64,000 bases of DNA from Pontibacter chinhatensis (GCF_900113285.1 NZ_FOOT01000004.1:62001-126000), one strand, 5' to 3'; shown: positions 1 to 9,167, counted from the stretch's first letter. Numbers and translations: made by a program. The notes: a model not told the origin generated them from the letters alone.

Positions 1-176
1 CGATGGCTGCTGCGGCCAAGGTTAGCAGGGTTAACCCCGATGGTCTGGTAGTCGCTGGCAAAGGTATTTACCACACCACCTCGCCCTGAGGCGCTTGTGT
101 TACTGTACTCTGTTTGTGCAAATACTGAAACGTGTAGAGTTAGGCTTAGGAGGGCCAGCATCCAGATTTTTTTCAT
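1..176 (-). CDS. Secreted protein, N-terminal part only (cut by window edge)
   Basis: Only the first 58 codons lie in the window, reading left from an ATG at 176. The product starts with a classic signal peptide: MKK, a hydrophobic core (LALLSLTLHVSVFA) and a likely cut before QTEYSN. After it comes FASDYQTIGVNPANLG. An early 'NPA' segment of this kind is seen in Bacteroidota outer-membrane or DUF5723/PorV-like proteins, so an outer-membrane beta-barrel is a guess. It diverges from meaB across 247 bp. The C-terminal part, which would decide the family, is outside the window. Confidence 0.6.
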   Translation of the reverse strand, partial: MKKIWMLALLSLTLHVSVFAQTEYSNTSASGRGGVVNTFASDYQTIGVNPANLGRSSH

Positions 177-423
177 AGATGGGAAACTGGTAAAATTAGA
201 AATATGCAAATCTGTTATAAAGAAAATGTGATTGCAGAACCAACCTAAAACTTTCCGAATAGGTTCAGAGTCAAGCCTGTTTGTTTTAACATCGTTCAGA
301 AAAACTGCAGCCGGAATGGACTCATTTATACTTCATGGCCTATCATACTTCTGAAACTGGCGCAGCAACCTTTAAATAGTAACTTTGTAGAAGAGTATAA
401 TCTGCAACCAAACCCTTAGCTCC

Positions 424-1404
424 TTGGCCAAACGTTTTAGCTCCGAGACCTATGTAAAAGGCATTTTGGCCGGCGACCGCGTCATGCTCAGCCGCGCCAT
501 CACGCTGGTAGAAAGCCGCCTGGCCGCTGACCAGGAACTGGCGCAGCAGGTGGTCAGCCAGGTGCTGCCGCATGCCGGCAAGTCCGTGCGGATAGGCATA
601 ACCGGCGTGCCGGGTGTGGGCAAGAGCACCTTTATTGAGGCCTTCGGCAACTACCTAATCAAGGAGCAGGGCAAGAAGCTGGCAGTGCTGGCCATAGATC
701 CGACCAGCCAGCGCTCCGGGGGCAGCATCCTCGGGGATAAAACCCGCATGGACTCGCTTGCTACCAACCCACAGGCCTTTATCCGGCCATCCCCGGCGGG
801 CAAGTCGTTGGGAGGCGTGAGCCGCAGCACCCGCGAGAGCATAATACTTTGCGAGGCGGCAGGCTTTGACGCCGTTATTGTGGAGACGGTGGGTGTCGGG
901 CAATCGGAAACGGCCGTGCACGCCATGGTAGACTTTTTCCTGCTGCTGATGCTGGCCGGTGCCGGCGACGAGCTGCAAGGCATAAAACGCGGCATCATGG
1001 AAATGGCCGATGCCATTGCTATCACCAAAGCCGATGGCGAGAACGTGGGTAAAGCCAGCGCCGCCCGCGCCGAATACCAGAGCGCCCTGCACCTCTACCC
1101 GCTGGGTGCTTCGGGTTGGTCGCCCAAGGTCAGCACCTGCTCCGCCCTCCAAAACACCGGCCTCGACACCATCTGGCAAACGATAGCCGATTACCTGCAG
1201 CTTACCCAAAGCAACGGCTACTTCGACAAAAAGCGCCACGACCAGAACCTGCAGTGGATGTACGAAGCCATTCGCCAGGGCCTGGAGGATAACTTCTATG
1301 CCCATGAGCAGGTAAAGCAGCAGCTGCCAGGTATAGCTGAACAGGTAAAAAGCGGCCAGAAATCGGCCTTCGCCGCTGCGGCGGAATTGCTGAGGTTGGT
1401 GTAG
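424..1404 (+). CDS. meaB: Methylmalonyl-CoA mutase-associated GTPase MeaB (ArgK family)
   Basis: P-loop GTPase that protects and reloads adenosylcobalamin-dependent methylmalonyl-CoA mutase. The 326-residue product has the usual family length. Walker A (GVPGVGKST) is at about residues 61-69, the switch segment VETVGVGQSE near 155 and the guanine-specificity motif TKAD near 200. The only in-frame start after the stop codon at 388 is TTG at 424, and the resulting N-terminus (helix with YVKGILAGDR) matches the family, so a TTG start is likely. No mutase gene lies in the window. The gene is alone, divergent from the secreted protein to its left and followed by a 680-bp repeat-filled gap. Confidence 0.93.
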   Translation: MAKRFSSETYVKGILAGDRVMLSRAITLVESRLAADQELAQQVVSQVLPHAGKSVRIGITGVPGVGKSTFIEAFGNYLIKEQGKKLAVLAIDPTSQRSGGSILGDKTRMDSLATNPQAFIRPSPAGKSLGGVSRSTRESIILCEAAGFDAVIVETVGVGQSETAVHAMVDFFLLLMLAGAGDELQGIKRGIMEMADAIAITKADGENVGKASAARAEYQSALHLYPLGASGWSPKVSTCSALQNTGLDTIWQTIADYLQLTQSNGYFDKKRHDQNLQWMYEAIRQGLEDNFYAHEQVKQQLPGIAEQVKSGQKSAFAAAAELLRLV

Positions 1405-1462
1405 GAGTTACCGGCTTATTTTAAAGTATAACTTCTTCCTTTAAAAAGTTTGCGGCACTAAA

Positions 1463-2018
1463 TCCAACCACCCCCTACCCTCAGAGCTACGCTCGCTACC
1501 TTCGAACTCTCGTTCTCGGTAGTCCAAGGAGGGGAACTCTGTCATTGCTTTGGCTGAAGTGTAGGCTTCATAGCCTTGGTTCTCGTGCGGACAGGTCACG
1601 ACCTTTCCCTACAAGTATAAACCCACCCCTAGCCCCTCCCAAGAGGGGAATTGTCCGCAGGCGATTCACATCCCCCTACGCCCTTCGAAGGGGGACTTTG
1701 GCTAAAGCTGCAACAGCAGCGGCTATCGGACTGCTTCCCAGCCTTTGGGTTGAGCGCCTTGTACATGTTGCGGTGCCGAACGAAGTGAGGCAGCCGGAGC
1801 AGAGCGGAGGCAGCTTCAGGCACACCGCGCGATGCCCGAAGGCGAGGCCTCCCGGCCTAGGAGGGCAGAAAGTATGAAATGCAACGATAGCTCGTGTAAA
1901 CCTGGAGGATGAACGGAAGCTAGTAAAGATAGCTTGATTCGAGTTGAGGTAAGCTGTGGCTATGAAAGTATAAACCGAAAGATAAAAGTATGGCTTTCTA
2001 AGCCAGCACGGGTACATA
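1463..2018 (+). repeat. Composite intergenic repeat, copy A
   Basis: Fills most of the gap between convergent meaB and folB. In order: a C-rich opening (CCAACCACCCCCTACCC), a TTTGGCTGAAG segment, an imperfect palindrome at 1589-1608, two short CCCCTC/GAGGGG-type hairpins, then the conserved block from about 1728 to 1975 (TTGGGTTGAGCGCC, GGCGAGGCCTCCCGGCC, TGGAGGATGAACGG). It ends in a truncated three-hairpin element at 1989-2018, where only the first hairpin (GGCTT tct AAGCC) is intact. Open frames across it differ from copy to copy, so I read it as non-coding. Confidence 0.8.
1589..1608. repeat. GGACAGGTC/GACCTGTCC palindrome, degenerate
   Basis: 20-bp near-palindrome (GGACAGGTCACGACCTTTCC) inside repeat copy A. 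The same site occurs at 16718, 51185 and 56275. Its ends GGACA/TGTCC match the stem core of the hairpins beside the transposase gene at 62449. Confidence 0.7.
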
Positions 2019-2085
2019 CTATAAAACAAAAGCAGCCAGCCCATTTCTGAACCAGCTGCTTTCAAATCAATAAGTAACTCTTTAA

Positions 2086-2442
2086 TTATCGCGCCTCCTC
2101 CAGGCTCACTTTTGCCCATTTGCAAATGCCGCCCAGCGGAGGATTGAACTTGTACACGTTCACTTTTACTAACTGCACAAACGGAAACCGCTCATACACC
2201 TTGTCGATGATGCGGTGGCCCAGGTGCTCCAGCAGGCGCGCCGGAGTTTTCATCTCCTCCAGCACCAGCGCGTACAGCACCTCGTAGTTTACCGTCTCGC
2301 CCAGGTTATCGGATTCAGCGGCGCGGCGCAGGTCGGTGTTGATGATCAGGTCGATGCCATACTTGTTGCCGATCTTCTGCTCCTCGTCGTAGTAGCCGTG
2401 GAAGGCAAAGAACTCCATGCCCTCCAGTGCAATCTGCCCCAT
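2086..2442 (-). CDS. folB: Dihydroneopterin aldolase FolB
   Basis: Folate biosynthesis: converts 7,8-dihydroneopterin to 6-hydroxymethyl-dihydropterin and glycolaldehyde in the cytosol. The 118-residue length is normal. Family marks are the opening IALEGMEFFAFHGYYDEE with the substrate-binding Glu, the VNYEVLY segment, and the C-terminal NPPLGGICKWAKVSLE carrying the conserved late Lys. It is the last gene of a leftward operon, WD40 protein - DivIVA-like - folB, with only 12 bp between the DivIVA stop and the folB ATG. The later-acting pterin genes queD and folE sit 20 kb away. Confidence 0.93.
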   Translation of the reverse strand: MGQIALEGMEFFAFHGYYDEEQKIGNKYGIDLIINTDLRRAAESDNLGETVNYEVLYALVLEEMKTPARLLEHLGHRIIDKVYERFPFVQLVKVNVYKFNPPLGGICKWAKVSLEEAR

Positions 2443-2454
2443 CTCCCGCGCTTA

Positions 2455-3426
2455 TTAGCCTATCTCGTCGAAGAAAGAACCGCCGGCAGCAGGCTTTACT
2501 GCAGCGCCATTGGCAACGAAAGAGTTACGCGATGGCTCAGTCAGCGGCGGCTGGATCTCTGGCTTATCGGGCTGCACCGGCTGAATTTCCGGTACCGGCC
2601 GCTCAATATCCGGGGCAGGCACGCGGCCCGGGTAGTCCGGCTCTGGCTGCGGTATCTCCGGCGACGGCACGTTCGGTACGATAGGCTCAGAAGGGCTTGG
2701 CACTTCTGGCTTAGGCTGTGTTACGTCCGGGGCCGGGTCTCCGATGGTGTCTGCTACAATGGCAACAGGTGCGTTGGCTGCCGTAGACTCTGGCAACTGT
2801 ATTGTGTTGTTATTTGATGCTTTATCCATATCTCTCAGGTTTCGGAGCAGCTCCGAGGCACTTACCTCGGTGTTGGCTGCTTTTGAGAGAATACTGTGTG
2901 TGCCGGCTTTAGGTTTTGATCTGGCCTTCTCCGCGTTCTCCAGCGTCTCGGTGGCCAAGTTGCGCAGGTCGCGCACCAGGTGGTCGAGGTGGTTCTCCAT
3001 CTGGCGGCACTCCTGGTCGAGCTGCTTTACCTGCTGCTGCATCTCGGCAATCACCTGTGCCGACTGGCGCTGGGCTTCCTCCAGCATCTGGCGTGCCTCG
3101 TTGCGCACACGGGCCATCAGTTCATCGGCCTTCAGCTCCGACTCGCGGGCCTGCAGCTCAGCAGACTTTTTAGCCTGCTCCAGGATGCTGTTGCCGGTAT
3201 CCTCGGCCGTTTTTAAAGTCTTGTATAGCGATGACTCCACCTCGCGCAGCTTCTGGGTTTCGCGGTGGGCGGCTTCCAGCTTCAGGCGCAGGTCTTTGTT
3301 CTCATCCTGCAGCTTCTCCCACTGCTGCGAGAGCGTCAGCAAAAACGCATTTACCTCATCCTTGTCTAGTCCTCTGAATGCTTTCTCAAACGTTTTTTGC
3401 CTGATCTCTAACGGTGTAATCTTCAT
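2455..3426 (-). CDS. DivIVA-domain coiled-coil protein
   Basis: Cell-division or growth-site scaffold of the DivIVA/GpsB fold. Residues 1-35 (MKITPLEIRQKTF..AFRGLDKDEVNAFL) are the membrane-binding DivIVA N-domain. Residues about 36-190 are a long, heptad-rich coiled coil full of E, Q, K and R. The last ~110 residues are a flexible, proline-rich tail (repeated P-E-I-Q-P and P-D-x-P units) that ends with SFFDEIG. The product is 323 residues. Its ATG is 3 bp from the stop of the WD40 gene upstream, so the two are probably translationally coupled. The partner it recruits cannot be told from sequence. Confidence 0.88.
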   Translation of the reverse strand: MKITPLEIRQKTFEKAFRGLDKDEVNAFLLTLSQQWEKLQDENKDLRLKLEAAHRETQKLREVESSLYKTLKTAEDTGNSILEQAKKSAELQARESELKADELMARVRNEARQMLEEAQRQSAQVIAEMQQQVKQLDQECRQMENHLDHLVRDLRNLATETLENAEKARSKPKAGTHSILSKAANTEVSASELLRNLRDMDKASNNNTIQLPESTAANAPVAIVADTIGDPAPDVTQPKPEVPSPSEPIVPNVPSPEIPQPEPDYPGRVPAPDIERPVPEIQPVQPDKPEIQPPLTEPSRNSFVANGAAVKPAAGGSFFDEIG

Positions 3427-3429
3427 AAC

Positions 3430-4350
3430 TCAAAAATTTATATCCCAAACCGAAATGGTGCGGTCATCGCTACACGAAACTAACTGATTCTGGTGAGCTG
3501 ACCAAAATAATTTATTTACCGAGGTGCCGTGTCCGCCATGTCGCACTTTATCAATCACTTTCAGCAACTTAAAAGTATGGGCATCCCACACCTTTATGGA
3601 TTTATCCATGCTGCAGGTGGCAAAGTAATCGCCGCTGGGGCTGTAGGTGATGTGGTTGATGGCATACATGTGCGCTATTACATATCCCTTCTCGGTATAA
3701 TTCTTCCCGGCGTTCCATACCCGTAGGTGGGCGTCGCGGCCAGCGCTCAGCAGCAGTTTCCCGTCCGGCGAGAAGGCCACAGAAAACACCGAGTTGGTAT
3801 GCGATGCCAGTTCATACTTGAGCTCCATACTTTGGGCGTCGAAGATGCGTATTTTATGATCGCTGTAGCCCACGGCAAGCTCGTGGCTATACTTGTTGTA
3901 GGCCAGGGTGCGGGCGCTCTTGTCGGTTTTGCGGATGATAGTCTGCAGCTCAAAGGTTTCCAGGTCCAGCACGGCTACCCCGCCGCTTCCCAGGCCCACG
4001 TATACTCTGCCCTCTTCCGGAACAGCTTTGATATCAAAAATGGCCACCTTAGGCAGCGGCACCGATTTAAGTATACTTTTGCTCGCAAGGTCTATCACCT
4101 GCACCCCTTCCTGGTTTTGCCCGATAAGCAGCAGGTTCCGCTGCGGCACGTGGTGCAGCGCGTACACCGAGGCGCTTACCCGCGCCACCAATTCGCCGTT
4201 TTCAGGAGCCGTAAGGTCCCAGGCTACCACCATCCCGTCGCCGGCAGCAGAGAAAAACAGGTGCTCCTCGCCGGCCGGCACCAGCGTGTACACGCTGTCG
4301 CGGTGCCCGGTAAGGGTTGCCAGTTTCGCTACCTGAACTTTACTCGCCAT
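3430..4350 (-). CDS. WD40 repeat (beta-propeller) protein
   Basis: A 306-residue protein made almost wholly of WD40 repeats. Repeats can be seen ending in VVAWDL, LRVWNA, IKVWDA and ISVWDI, with GH or SH turns (LTGHRDSV, ASHTNSV) in between; about six or seven blades fit the length. There is no signal peptide, so it is likely cytoplasmic. WD40 propellers bind other proteins; no catalytic role is implied. It is the first gene of the operon with the DivIVA-like protein and folB, which suggests, but does not prove, a link to the division scaffold. Confidence 0.9.
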   Translation of the reverse strand: MASKVQVAKLATLTGHRDSVYTLVPAGEEHLFFSAAGDGMVVAWDLTAPENGELVARVSASVYALHHVPQRNLLLIGQNQEGVQVIDLASKSILKSVPLPKVAIFDIKAVPEEGRVYVGLGSGGVAVLDLETFELQTIIRKTDKSARTLAYNKYSHELAVGYSDHKIRIFDAQSMELKYELASHTNSVFSVAFSPDGKLLLSAGRDAHLRVWNAGKNYTEKGYVIAHMYAINHITYSPSGDYFATCSMDKSIKVWDAHTFKLLKVIDKVRHGGHGTSVNKLFWSAHQNQLVSCSDDRTISVWDINF

Positions 4351-4453
4351 AATGTCTGTTTCTGGTGTTAGATAAATTTAGCCTAAATTTACGATAATTA
4401 ACCTGAATGGCCCGGGCATACTTTCCTAACGCCCTGTTTATACTTTATTGCCT

Positions 4454-5095
4454 ATGCCGCTGCTATACGCTAAACAACTGAACCCACACACCCGCCTGGG
4501 CATTTGGGAGTTAGCCGAGCCGGCAGAGGAACTAAGGGCAGCCTTGCCAGCACATGTGGCCGTGGAAGCCGGTCTGGAGCAGGTGCACCCCAAACGGCAG
4601 CTGGAGTGGCTGGCAAGCCGGGCGCTGGCTTATAAGCTTTTGCAAGAGTTCAGCACCCACCCACTCCAGCTGCTGCGCAACCAGCACGGCAAGCCCTACT
4701 TTCCGGATTCAGGCCTTCAGGTATCCATTTCTCACTCGCCCAAACTGGCGGCCGTTATACTCTCCGATAAGTATGAGGTTGGCATAGATATTGAATTGAT
4801 ATCTGCAAAGGCGTTGCGGGTACAGGACAAGTTTTTGACTGATGCGGAGAAAAGCCATACGTTGGCCAATGAGCAAAACACTTGCCTTTACTGGAGCGCA
4901 AAGGAAACACTGTACAAACTATACAGCCGTAAGCAATTGATTTTTAAGGATAACCTGGAAGTAAAACCAGCTCCTGACCCAAATTTACTGTTGGGCCGTG
5001 TGAAAACTGAAAATTTTTCTAAATTGTACCGTATTAACTTCGAGTTGCTCCAGAGCCATGTGCTGACTTACTGCATAGACGACAGTGCAACCTGA
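4454..5095 (+). CDS. 4'-phosphopantetheinyl transferase (Sfp/HetI type)
   Basis: Transfers 4'-phosphopantetheine from CoA to carrier proteins. The core motifs are present: SISHSPKLAAV, the Mg-binding GIDIE near residue 114, and the second-half motif WSAKETLYKLY near 155. I place the start at the ATG at 4454, not the TTG two codons earlier. About 213 residues fits the family. The gene is followed after 24 bp by the redoxin gene in the same direction. No carrier-protein or polyketide genes are in the window, so it may serve fatty-acid ACP; that is inference. Confidence 0.88.
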   Translation: MPLLYAKQLNPHTRLGIWELAEPAEELRAALPAHVAVEAGLEQVHPKRQLEWLASRALAYKLLQEFSTHPLQLLRNQHGKPYFPDSGLQVSISHSPKLAAVILSDKYEVGIDIELISAKALRVQDKFLTDAEKSHTLANEQNTCLYWSAKETLYKLYSRKQLIFKDNLEVKPAPDPNLLLGRVKTENFSKLYRINFELLQSHVLTYCIDDSAT

Positions 5096-5119
5096 TCCCG
5101 CCACCTAAACACAAAAGAC

Positions 5120-5695
5120 ATGAAACAGTTATTCACGCTTGCCACCGCCTTACTCGTCTCTGTGGGAGTTTATGCCCAAGGGTATAAGGTGGGCGACAAA
5201 GTAGCCGATTTTACGCTGCAGGGCGCCAATAACCAAAGCGTCACCCTCAGTGAGTTGGCCAACGCCAAAACCGTGGTGCTGGTGTTTACCAACAACCAAT
5301 GCCCCTACGCCAAGCTTTACGAAAACCGCCTGGTAACGCTGGCCAGCAACTACAACGCAAAGGGCACGCAGTTTATCTTCATTAACCCTGGTGCCGGCGA
5401 CGCAGGCGAAACCCTGCAGGACATGGCGAGCCGGAAGTATAGCCCTTACCTGGCCGATGTGGGGCAGAAGGTAAGTAGCCAGTTTGGAGCCACTAAAACC
5501 CCCGAGGTGTTTGTGCTGCACAACACCGGTGAGGAGTTTATCCTGAAGTATAAAGGCGCCATTGACGATAACCCGCAGATGGAGAGCGGTGTGAAGAACT
5601 TTTACCTGCGCAATGTGCTGGACGAAGTAATAGCAAACCATCCAGTGTCCACCAGCGACAAACGTGCCACCGGCTGTCTTATCAAGAAATACTAA
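5120..5695 (+). CDS. Secreted thioredoxin-like / AhpC-TSA family redoxin
   Basis: Periplasmic thiol protein of 191 residues. Signal peptide MKQLFTLATALLVSVGVYA is cut before QGYKVGD. The following VADFTLQGANNQSVTL and VVLVFTNNQCPYAK match the redoxin fold, with a single Cys at the active-site helix (QCPYAK) instead of CxxC. A second Cys lies near the C-terminus (TGCLIKKY). It may therefore act as a 1-Cys peroxiredoxin-like protein or have lost disulfide exchange; which one is open. It follows the phosphopantetheinyl transferase by 24 bp and ends at a strong bidirectional terminator. Confidence 0.8.
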   Translation: MKQLFTLATALLVSVGVYAQGYKVGDKVADFTLQGANNQSVTLSELANAKTVVLVFTNNQCPYAKLYENRLVTLASNYNAKGTQFIFINPGAGDAGETLQDMASRKYSPYLADVGQKVSSQFGATKTPEVFVLHNTGEEFILKYKGAIDDNPQMESGVKNFYLRNVLDEVIANHPVSTSDKRATGCLIKKY

Positions 5696-5707
5696 AGTAT
5701 AACAGCA

Positions 5708-5762
5708 GCATAAAACACAGCGGCCGCCCCTGAAGGATAGGGGCGGCCGCTGTGTTTTATGC
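5708..5762. terminator. Bidirectional terminator
   Basis: Perfect 23-bp stem (arms 5708-5730 and 5740-5762, GCATAAAACACAGCGGCC...) with a 9-nt loop, lying between convergent genes. AAGTATAA copies sit just outside on both sides. Confidence 0.9.
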
Positions 5763-5779
5763 GTTAAAGTATAAACCGG

Positions 5780-6412
5780 CTATACTTTCTTGCAGCAGGT
5801 CGCCAGGTAAAATTTGAGAGCCGGTTTGCCAGGCTTGTTTTTCATGGGCTCCTCAACCTCCGTGACCTTCGCCAAGCCATACTTCCCAAACTCCTGCTTT
5901 ACCGAATCTGCATTGTAGAAGAACATCTTCACGCCTTCCATGATCTCAAAGCGGTTCCGACTCACTTGTCTGCCTGTGCTATAGTTAGGCGATTTCGTTG
6001 AAACTGCCGAGAAAACCATGTACCCTCCTGGCCTAAGCTGATTATAGCAATCGTTCAGCAGCTTTCTTCTCTCCCTTTGATTGAGCAGATGGATGAGTGC
6101 GTGGCAAAAGATACCGTCATAGAGCACCGCATCGTAGGGCATGTCGGTTACAGAGCCGTGGTGGATTTTTATACTTTCTCCGTAGTGGGTTTTAGCCAGA
6201 TCTATTGCCGTTCGGGAAATCTCTATGCCACTCACGTCCATCCCGCTTTCCCGGAACAACTGTGCATTCCGGCCATACCCCATCCCTGGAACAAGTATAC
6301 GCTGGAGCTGCTTCTCCTGGAAAAGGTCCTTTGCCGCCAACGCGGATTCGCTGGGCTCAAAACCCCACATCGTCTGTTTCTCCACAAAACTTGACTCCCA
6401 GAACTCCGCCAT
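5780..6412 (-). CDS. Class I SAM-dependent methyltransferase
   Basis: A 210-residue Rossmann-fold methyltransferase. The SAM motif is LVPGMGYGRNAQLF near residue 42, followed by the acidic ribose-binding VSGIEIS, then SVTDMPYD and LRPGGYMVFS. Small soluble enzymes of this type (thiopurine methyltransferase or tellurite-resistance TehB-like) act on varied small molecules, so the substrate is unknown. It lies 8 bp downstream of the SirB1-like gene on the same strand, suggesting co-transcription. Confidence 0.85.
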   Translation of the reverse strand: MAEFWESSFVEKQTMWGFEPSESALAAKDLFQEKQLQRILVPGMGYGRNAQLFRESGMDVSGIEISRTAIDLAKTHYGESIKIHHGSVTDMPYDAVLYDGIFCHALIHLLNQRERRKLLNDCYNQLRPGGYMVFSAVSTKSPNYSTGRQVSRNRFEIMEGVKMFFYNADSVKQEFGKYGLAKVTEVEEPMKNKPGKPALKFYLATCCKKV

Positions 6413-6420
6413 CTTCCGGT

Positions 6421-7284
6421 TTATAAGGTTTCTCTCTGGTTAGGCTGCTCCTCGTCCGAGATAATTTCCAGCAGCTTGGTCACTTCGGTGGCCTTCTCCG
6501 GATCATCCATTTTCTCGAACGAGAAGGCCAGGTTCCGCAGTGCCCGCTTGATGATGTCGAGGTTGCTGCAGGGCTCGTAGAAAATATCGACCGGGTTCAG
6601 GTTCAGTTGCAGGATGTAGCTGTCTATGTCGGCCTTGGAAAGTATAAGTCCCTTGTTGTACACGTTGATGTAGAACTGCAGCCCGTTCATTTTATAGGTA
6701 AGTATAAACAGGTTGGGCAGGTTTACGCCATACACGGGCATGTTCAGGCGTTGCGCCAGCGTCATGTAAATAACGCATAAGGTCAGCGGGTTACCGCGCT
6801 TGCTCTCCAGCACCAGGTGCAGCATAGAGTTAGCCGGCGAATGAAAGTTCTTGGTGTTGGCCGAGAAGCGCTTCTCCCGGAACAGCACGTTATTCAGCGC
6901 CTTCACCTGGTCGTAAGGGTGCATATCATCCTTCATCTGCGTCCAGGCATCAAAGTAGAGCTGGTCCATGGTTTTACCGATGCTCGCAAAGTCCACATCC
7001 GGGTACAGGTAGGAGTTCACCAGGAACATCCCCTCCAGCAGGTTCTCCGCACCAGCATCCCTCCACTCCAGCAAGCGCTTTTGCAGCGCCTCAAACTGCA
7101 GGTTGTGTATCAGGTCCTCTATCTTCTTCTGAAGGCTGGAGTTCAGGGTTTCCTCCCACTCCTCTTCCAAAAAAGGGATAATCCCCTCGCCTAAATAAGC
7201 AATCTGCTTCTCCACATGCGACACTACCTCGAAATCACTATCATCCAACAGTGAGATCAGTGCCTTTATTTCTCCCTTTGTCAC
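6421..7284 (-). CDS. SirB1/transglutaminase-like family protein
   Basis: A 287-residue cytoplasmic protein. The middle and C-terminal parts match the SirB1-type transglutaminase-like fold: NSMLHLVLESKRGNPLTLCVIYMTLAQRLNMPVYGVNLP. The catalytic-type Cys is seen in TLCVIY, but the usual His is not clear (NLFILTYK replaces 'GHFLV'-like motifs), so activity is doubtful. The N-terminus is helical and HEAT-like. The C-terminal segment (LNLDPV-like, then ALRNLAFSFEKMDDPEKA) resembles a TPR hairpin, as is common in this family. Function is not established. It is transcribed with the methyltransferase. Confidence 0.75.
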   Translation of the reverse strand: MTKGEIKALISLLDDSDFEVVSHVEKQIAYLGEGIIPFLEEEWEETLNSSLQKKIEDLIHNLQFEALQKRLLEWRDAGAENLLEGMFLVNSYLYPDVDFASIGKTMDQLYFDAWTQMKDDMHPYDQVKALNNVLFREKRFSANTKNFHSPANSMLHLVLESKRGNPLTLCVIYMTLAQRLNMPVYGVNLPNLFILTYKMNGLQFYINVYNKGLILSKADIDSYILQLNLNPVDIFYEPCSNLDIIKRALRNLAFSFEKMDDPEKATEVTKLLEIISDEEQPNQRETL

Positions 7285-7431
7285 TACAAAAATATTCGGT
7301 AAGTAAGCTAATCAACATCACAGCAGATCAGGCTGCAACATGCCTCTCAGAGGCTTTCATGAAGATAACACACCTGATCTGCTTTATAATTCATTCCTGG
7401 TGCTTCACCACGATTTCATTTCCAACCAACC

Positions 7432-9060
7432 TCACGTCTGTATAACGCCTACATTGTAGGGTTTTTCGATGGGGGCGTGGTTGGCCGCCTCAATGCCCAT
7501 CGAGATCACCTTGCGCGTCTCCAGTGGATCGATGATACCGTCTACCCACAGGCGGGCAGCAGCATAGTAGGGCGATAGCTCCTCGTTATACTTGTTGGTG
7601 ATGCGCTCCAGCAGTTCCTGTTCTGCCTCCGGAGTAATCTCCTCCCCTTTTGCTTTCATGGCTGATACCTGAATCTGCAGCAAGGTATTGGCCGCGGCCG
7701 CCCCGCTCATCACGGCCAGCTGGGCCGTAGGCCAGGAATAGATCAGGCGCGGGTCGTAGGCTTTGCCGCACATGGCGTAATTGCCGGCCCCGTAACTGTT
7801 GCCGATAAGGATCGTGAACTTGGGCACCACCGAGTTGGCCATGGCATTTACCATTTTAGCGCCGTCTTTTATAATACCGCCGTGCTCCGCCTTGCTGCCC
7901 ACCATAAACCCGGACACGTCCTGGAGGAACAACAGCGGAATCTTCTTTTGGTTGCAGTTCATGATAAAACGAGCCGCCTTGTCGGCAGAGTCGGAGTAGA
8001 TCACGCCGCCCATCTGCATCTCGCCTTTCTTGCTTTTCACGATCTTGCGCTGGTTGGCCACAATGCCCACCGCCCAGCCGTCGATGCGGGCCAGGCCGCA
8101 GATAAGCGTCTGGCCGTAGAGGTCTTTATAGGGCTCGAACTCCGAGTTATCCACCAAGCGCAGGATGATGTCCATCATGTCGTAGGGCTTCACGCGGTCG
8201 GCCGGAAGTATACCGTAGATCTCCTGCGGGTTCAGCTTTGGCGCGGCGGGCTCCACCCGGCTAAAACCAGCCTTTGGGTTGTCGCCTAGTTTGTCGAAAA
8301 TGGTGCGGATATGGTCCAGCGCCTCCTTATCGTCCTTGCATTTATAATCCGTAACGCCGGAAATCTCGCAATGGGTGGTGGCGCCGCCCAGCGTCTCGTT
8401 GTCTATACTTTCGCCGATGGCGGATTTTACCAGGTAGGAGCCCGCCAGGAAAACCGAGCCGGTTCCCTCCACAATCAGGGCCTCATCACTCATGATGGGC
8501 AGGTAAGCGCCCCCGGCCACGCAGCTGCCCATGATGGCGGCAATCTGCACGATACCCATCGAGCTCATGACGGCGTTGTTGCGGAACATGCGGCCAAAGT
8601 GCTCTTTATCAGGGAAAATCTCGTTTTGCATCGGCAGAAACACGCCGGCACTATCCACCAGGTACACGATGGGCAGTCTGTTTCCGATGGAGATCTCCTG
8701 GGCGCGCAGGTTTTTCTTGGCCGTGATCGGGAACCAGGCACCGGCTTTTACGGTAGCATCGTTGGCCACCACCACGCACTGGCGGCCTTTGATGTAACCG
8801 ATGCCGGTCACCACCCCGCCACTGGGGCAGCCGCCTTCTTCCTCATACATGCCTTCACCGGCAAAAGCACCGATTTCCAGAAACTCGCTGCCTTCATCCA
8901 GCAGGTAGGCAATGCGCTCGCGGGCTGTCATCTTGCCTTTCTGGTGCTCCTTCTCGATGCGTTTCTGGCCACCGCCCAGGTATACTTTCTTCAGTTTGCT
9001 CTGCAGCTGAAAGACCTGCTGCTTCAGGGAGTCCTCGTTCTTATTGAATTCAATGTCCAT
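7432..9060 (-). CDS. Acyl-CoA carboxylase beta (carboxyltransferase) subunit
   Basis: Biotin-dependent carboxyltransferase subunit of 542 residues, the usual length for methylcrotonyl-/propionyl-CoA carboxylase beta. The N-domain carries TARERIAYLLDEGSEFLEIG, SGGVVTGIGYIKGR and MGSCVAGGAYLP. The C-domain carries LLFLQDVSGFMVGSKAEHGG and ILIGNSYGAGNYAMCGKAYD. The FPDKEHFGRMF and GGATTHCEISGVTD stretches look most like the methylcrotonyl-CoA (leucine catabolism) branch. MeaB, 6 kb away, would suit the propionate branch, so the substrate stays open. No alpha (biotin carboxylase) subunit is adjacent. Confidence 0.92.
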   Translation of the reverse strand: MDIEFNKNEDSLKQQVFQLQSKLKKVYLGGGQKRIEKEHQKGKMTARERIAYLLDEGSEFLEIGAFAGEGMYEEEGGCPSGGVVTGIGYIKGRQCVVVANDATVKAGAWFPITAKKNLRAQEISIGNRLPIVYLVDSAGVFLPMQNEIFPDKEHFGRMFRNNAVMSSMGIVQIAAIMGSCVAGGAYLPIMSDEALIVEGTGSVFLAGSYLVKSAIGESIDNETLGGATTHCEISGVTDYKCKDDKEALDHIRTIFDKLGDNPKAGFSRVEPAAPKLNPQEIYGILPADRVKPYDMMDIILRLVDNSEFEPYKDLYGQTLICGLARIDGWAVGIVANQRKIVKSKKGEMQMGGVIYSDSADKAARFIMNCNQKKIPLLFLQDVSGFMVGSKAEHGGIIKDGAKMVNAMANSVVPKFTILIGNSYGAGNYAMCGKAYDPRLIYSWPTAQLAVMSGAAAANTLLQIQVSAMKAKGEEITPEAEQELLERITNKYNEELSPYYAAARLWVDGIIDPLETRKVISMGIEAANHAPIEKPYNVGVIQT

Positions 9061-9107
9061 CCAGGGTTAGATTAGTTTTTAGGGGTTTAAGGGAAGTATA
9101 AAATGCG

Positions 9108-9133
9108 AAAATCCGCCCATAAAAGCGGATTTT
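9108..9133 (-). terminator. Terminator of the amidase-MCE operon
   Basis: 9-bp stem AAAATCCGC / GCGGATTTT with an 8-nt loop, just past the leftward MCE gene. An AAGTATAA copy lies next to it at about 9095. Confidence 0.75.
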
Positions 9134-9167
9134 ACAAATATATAAATTTCAAAAATAGCGCACGGCA

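Noticed and set aside
1545..2125. Open frames through composite repeat A (and the like in B-F) as genes
   Set aside because: Frames are not conserved between copies, they cross palindromes and hairpins, and the products are arginine- and proline-rich nonsense with no family likeness.
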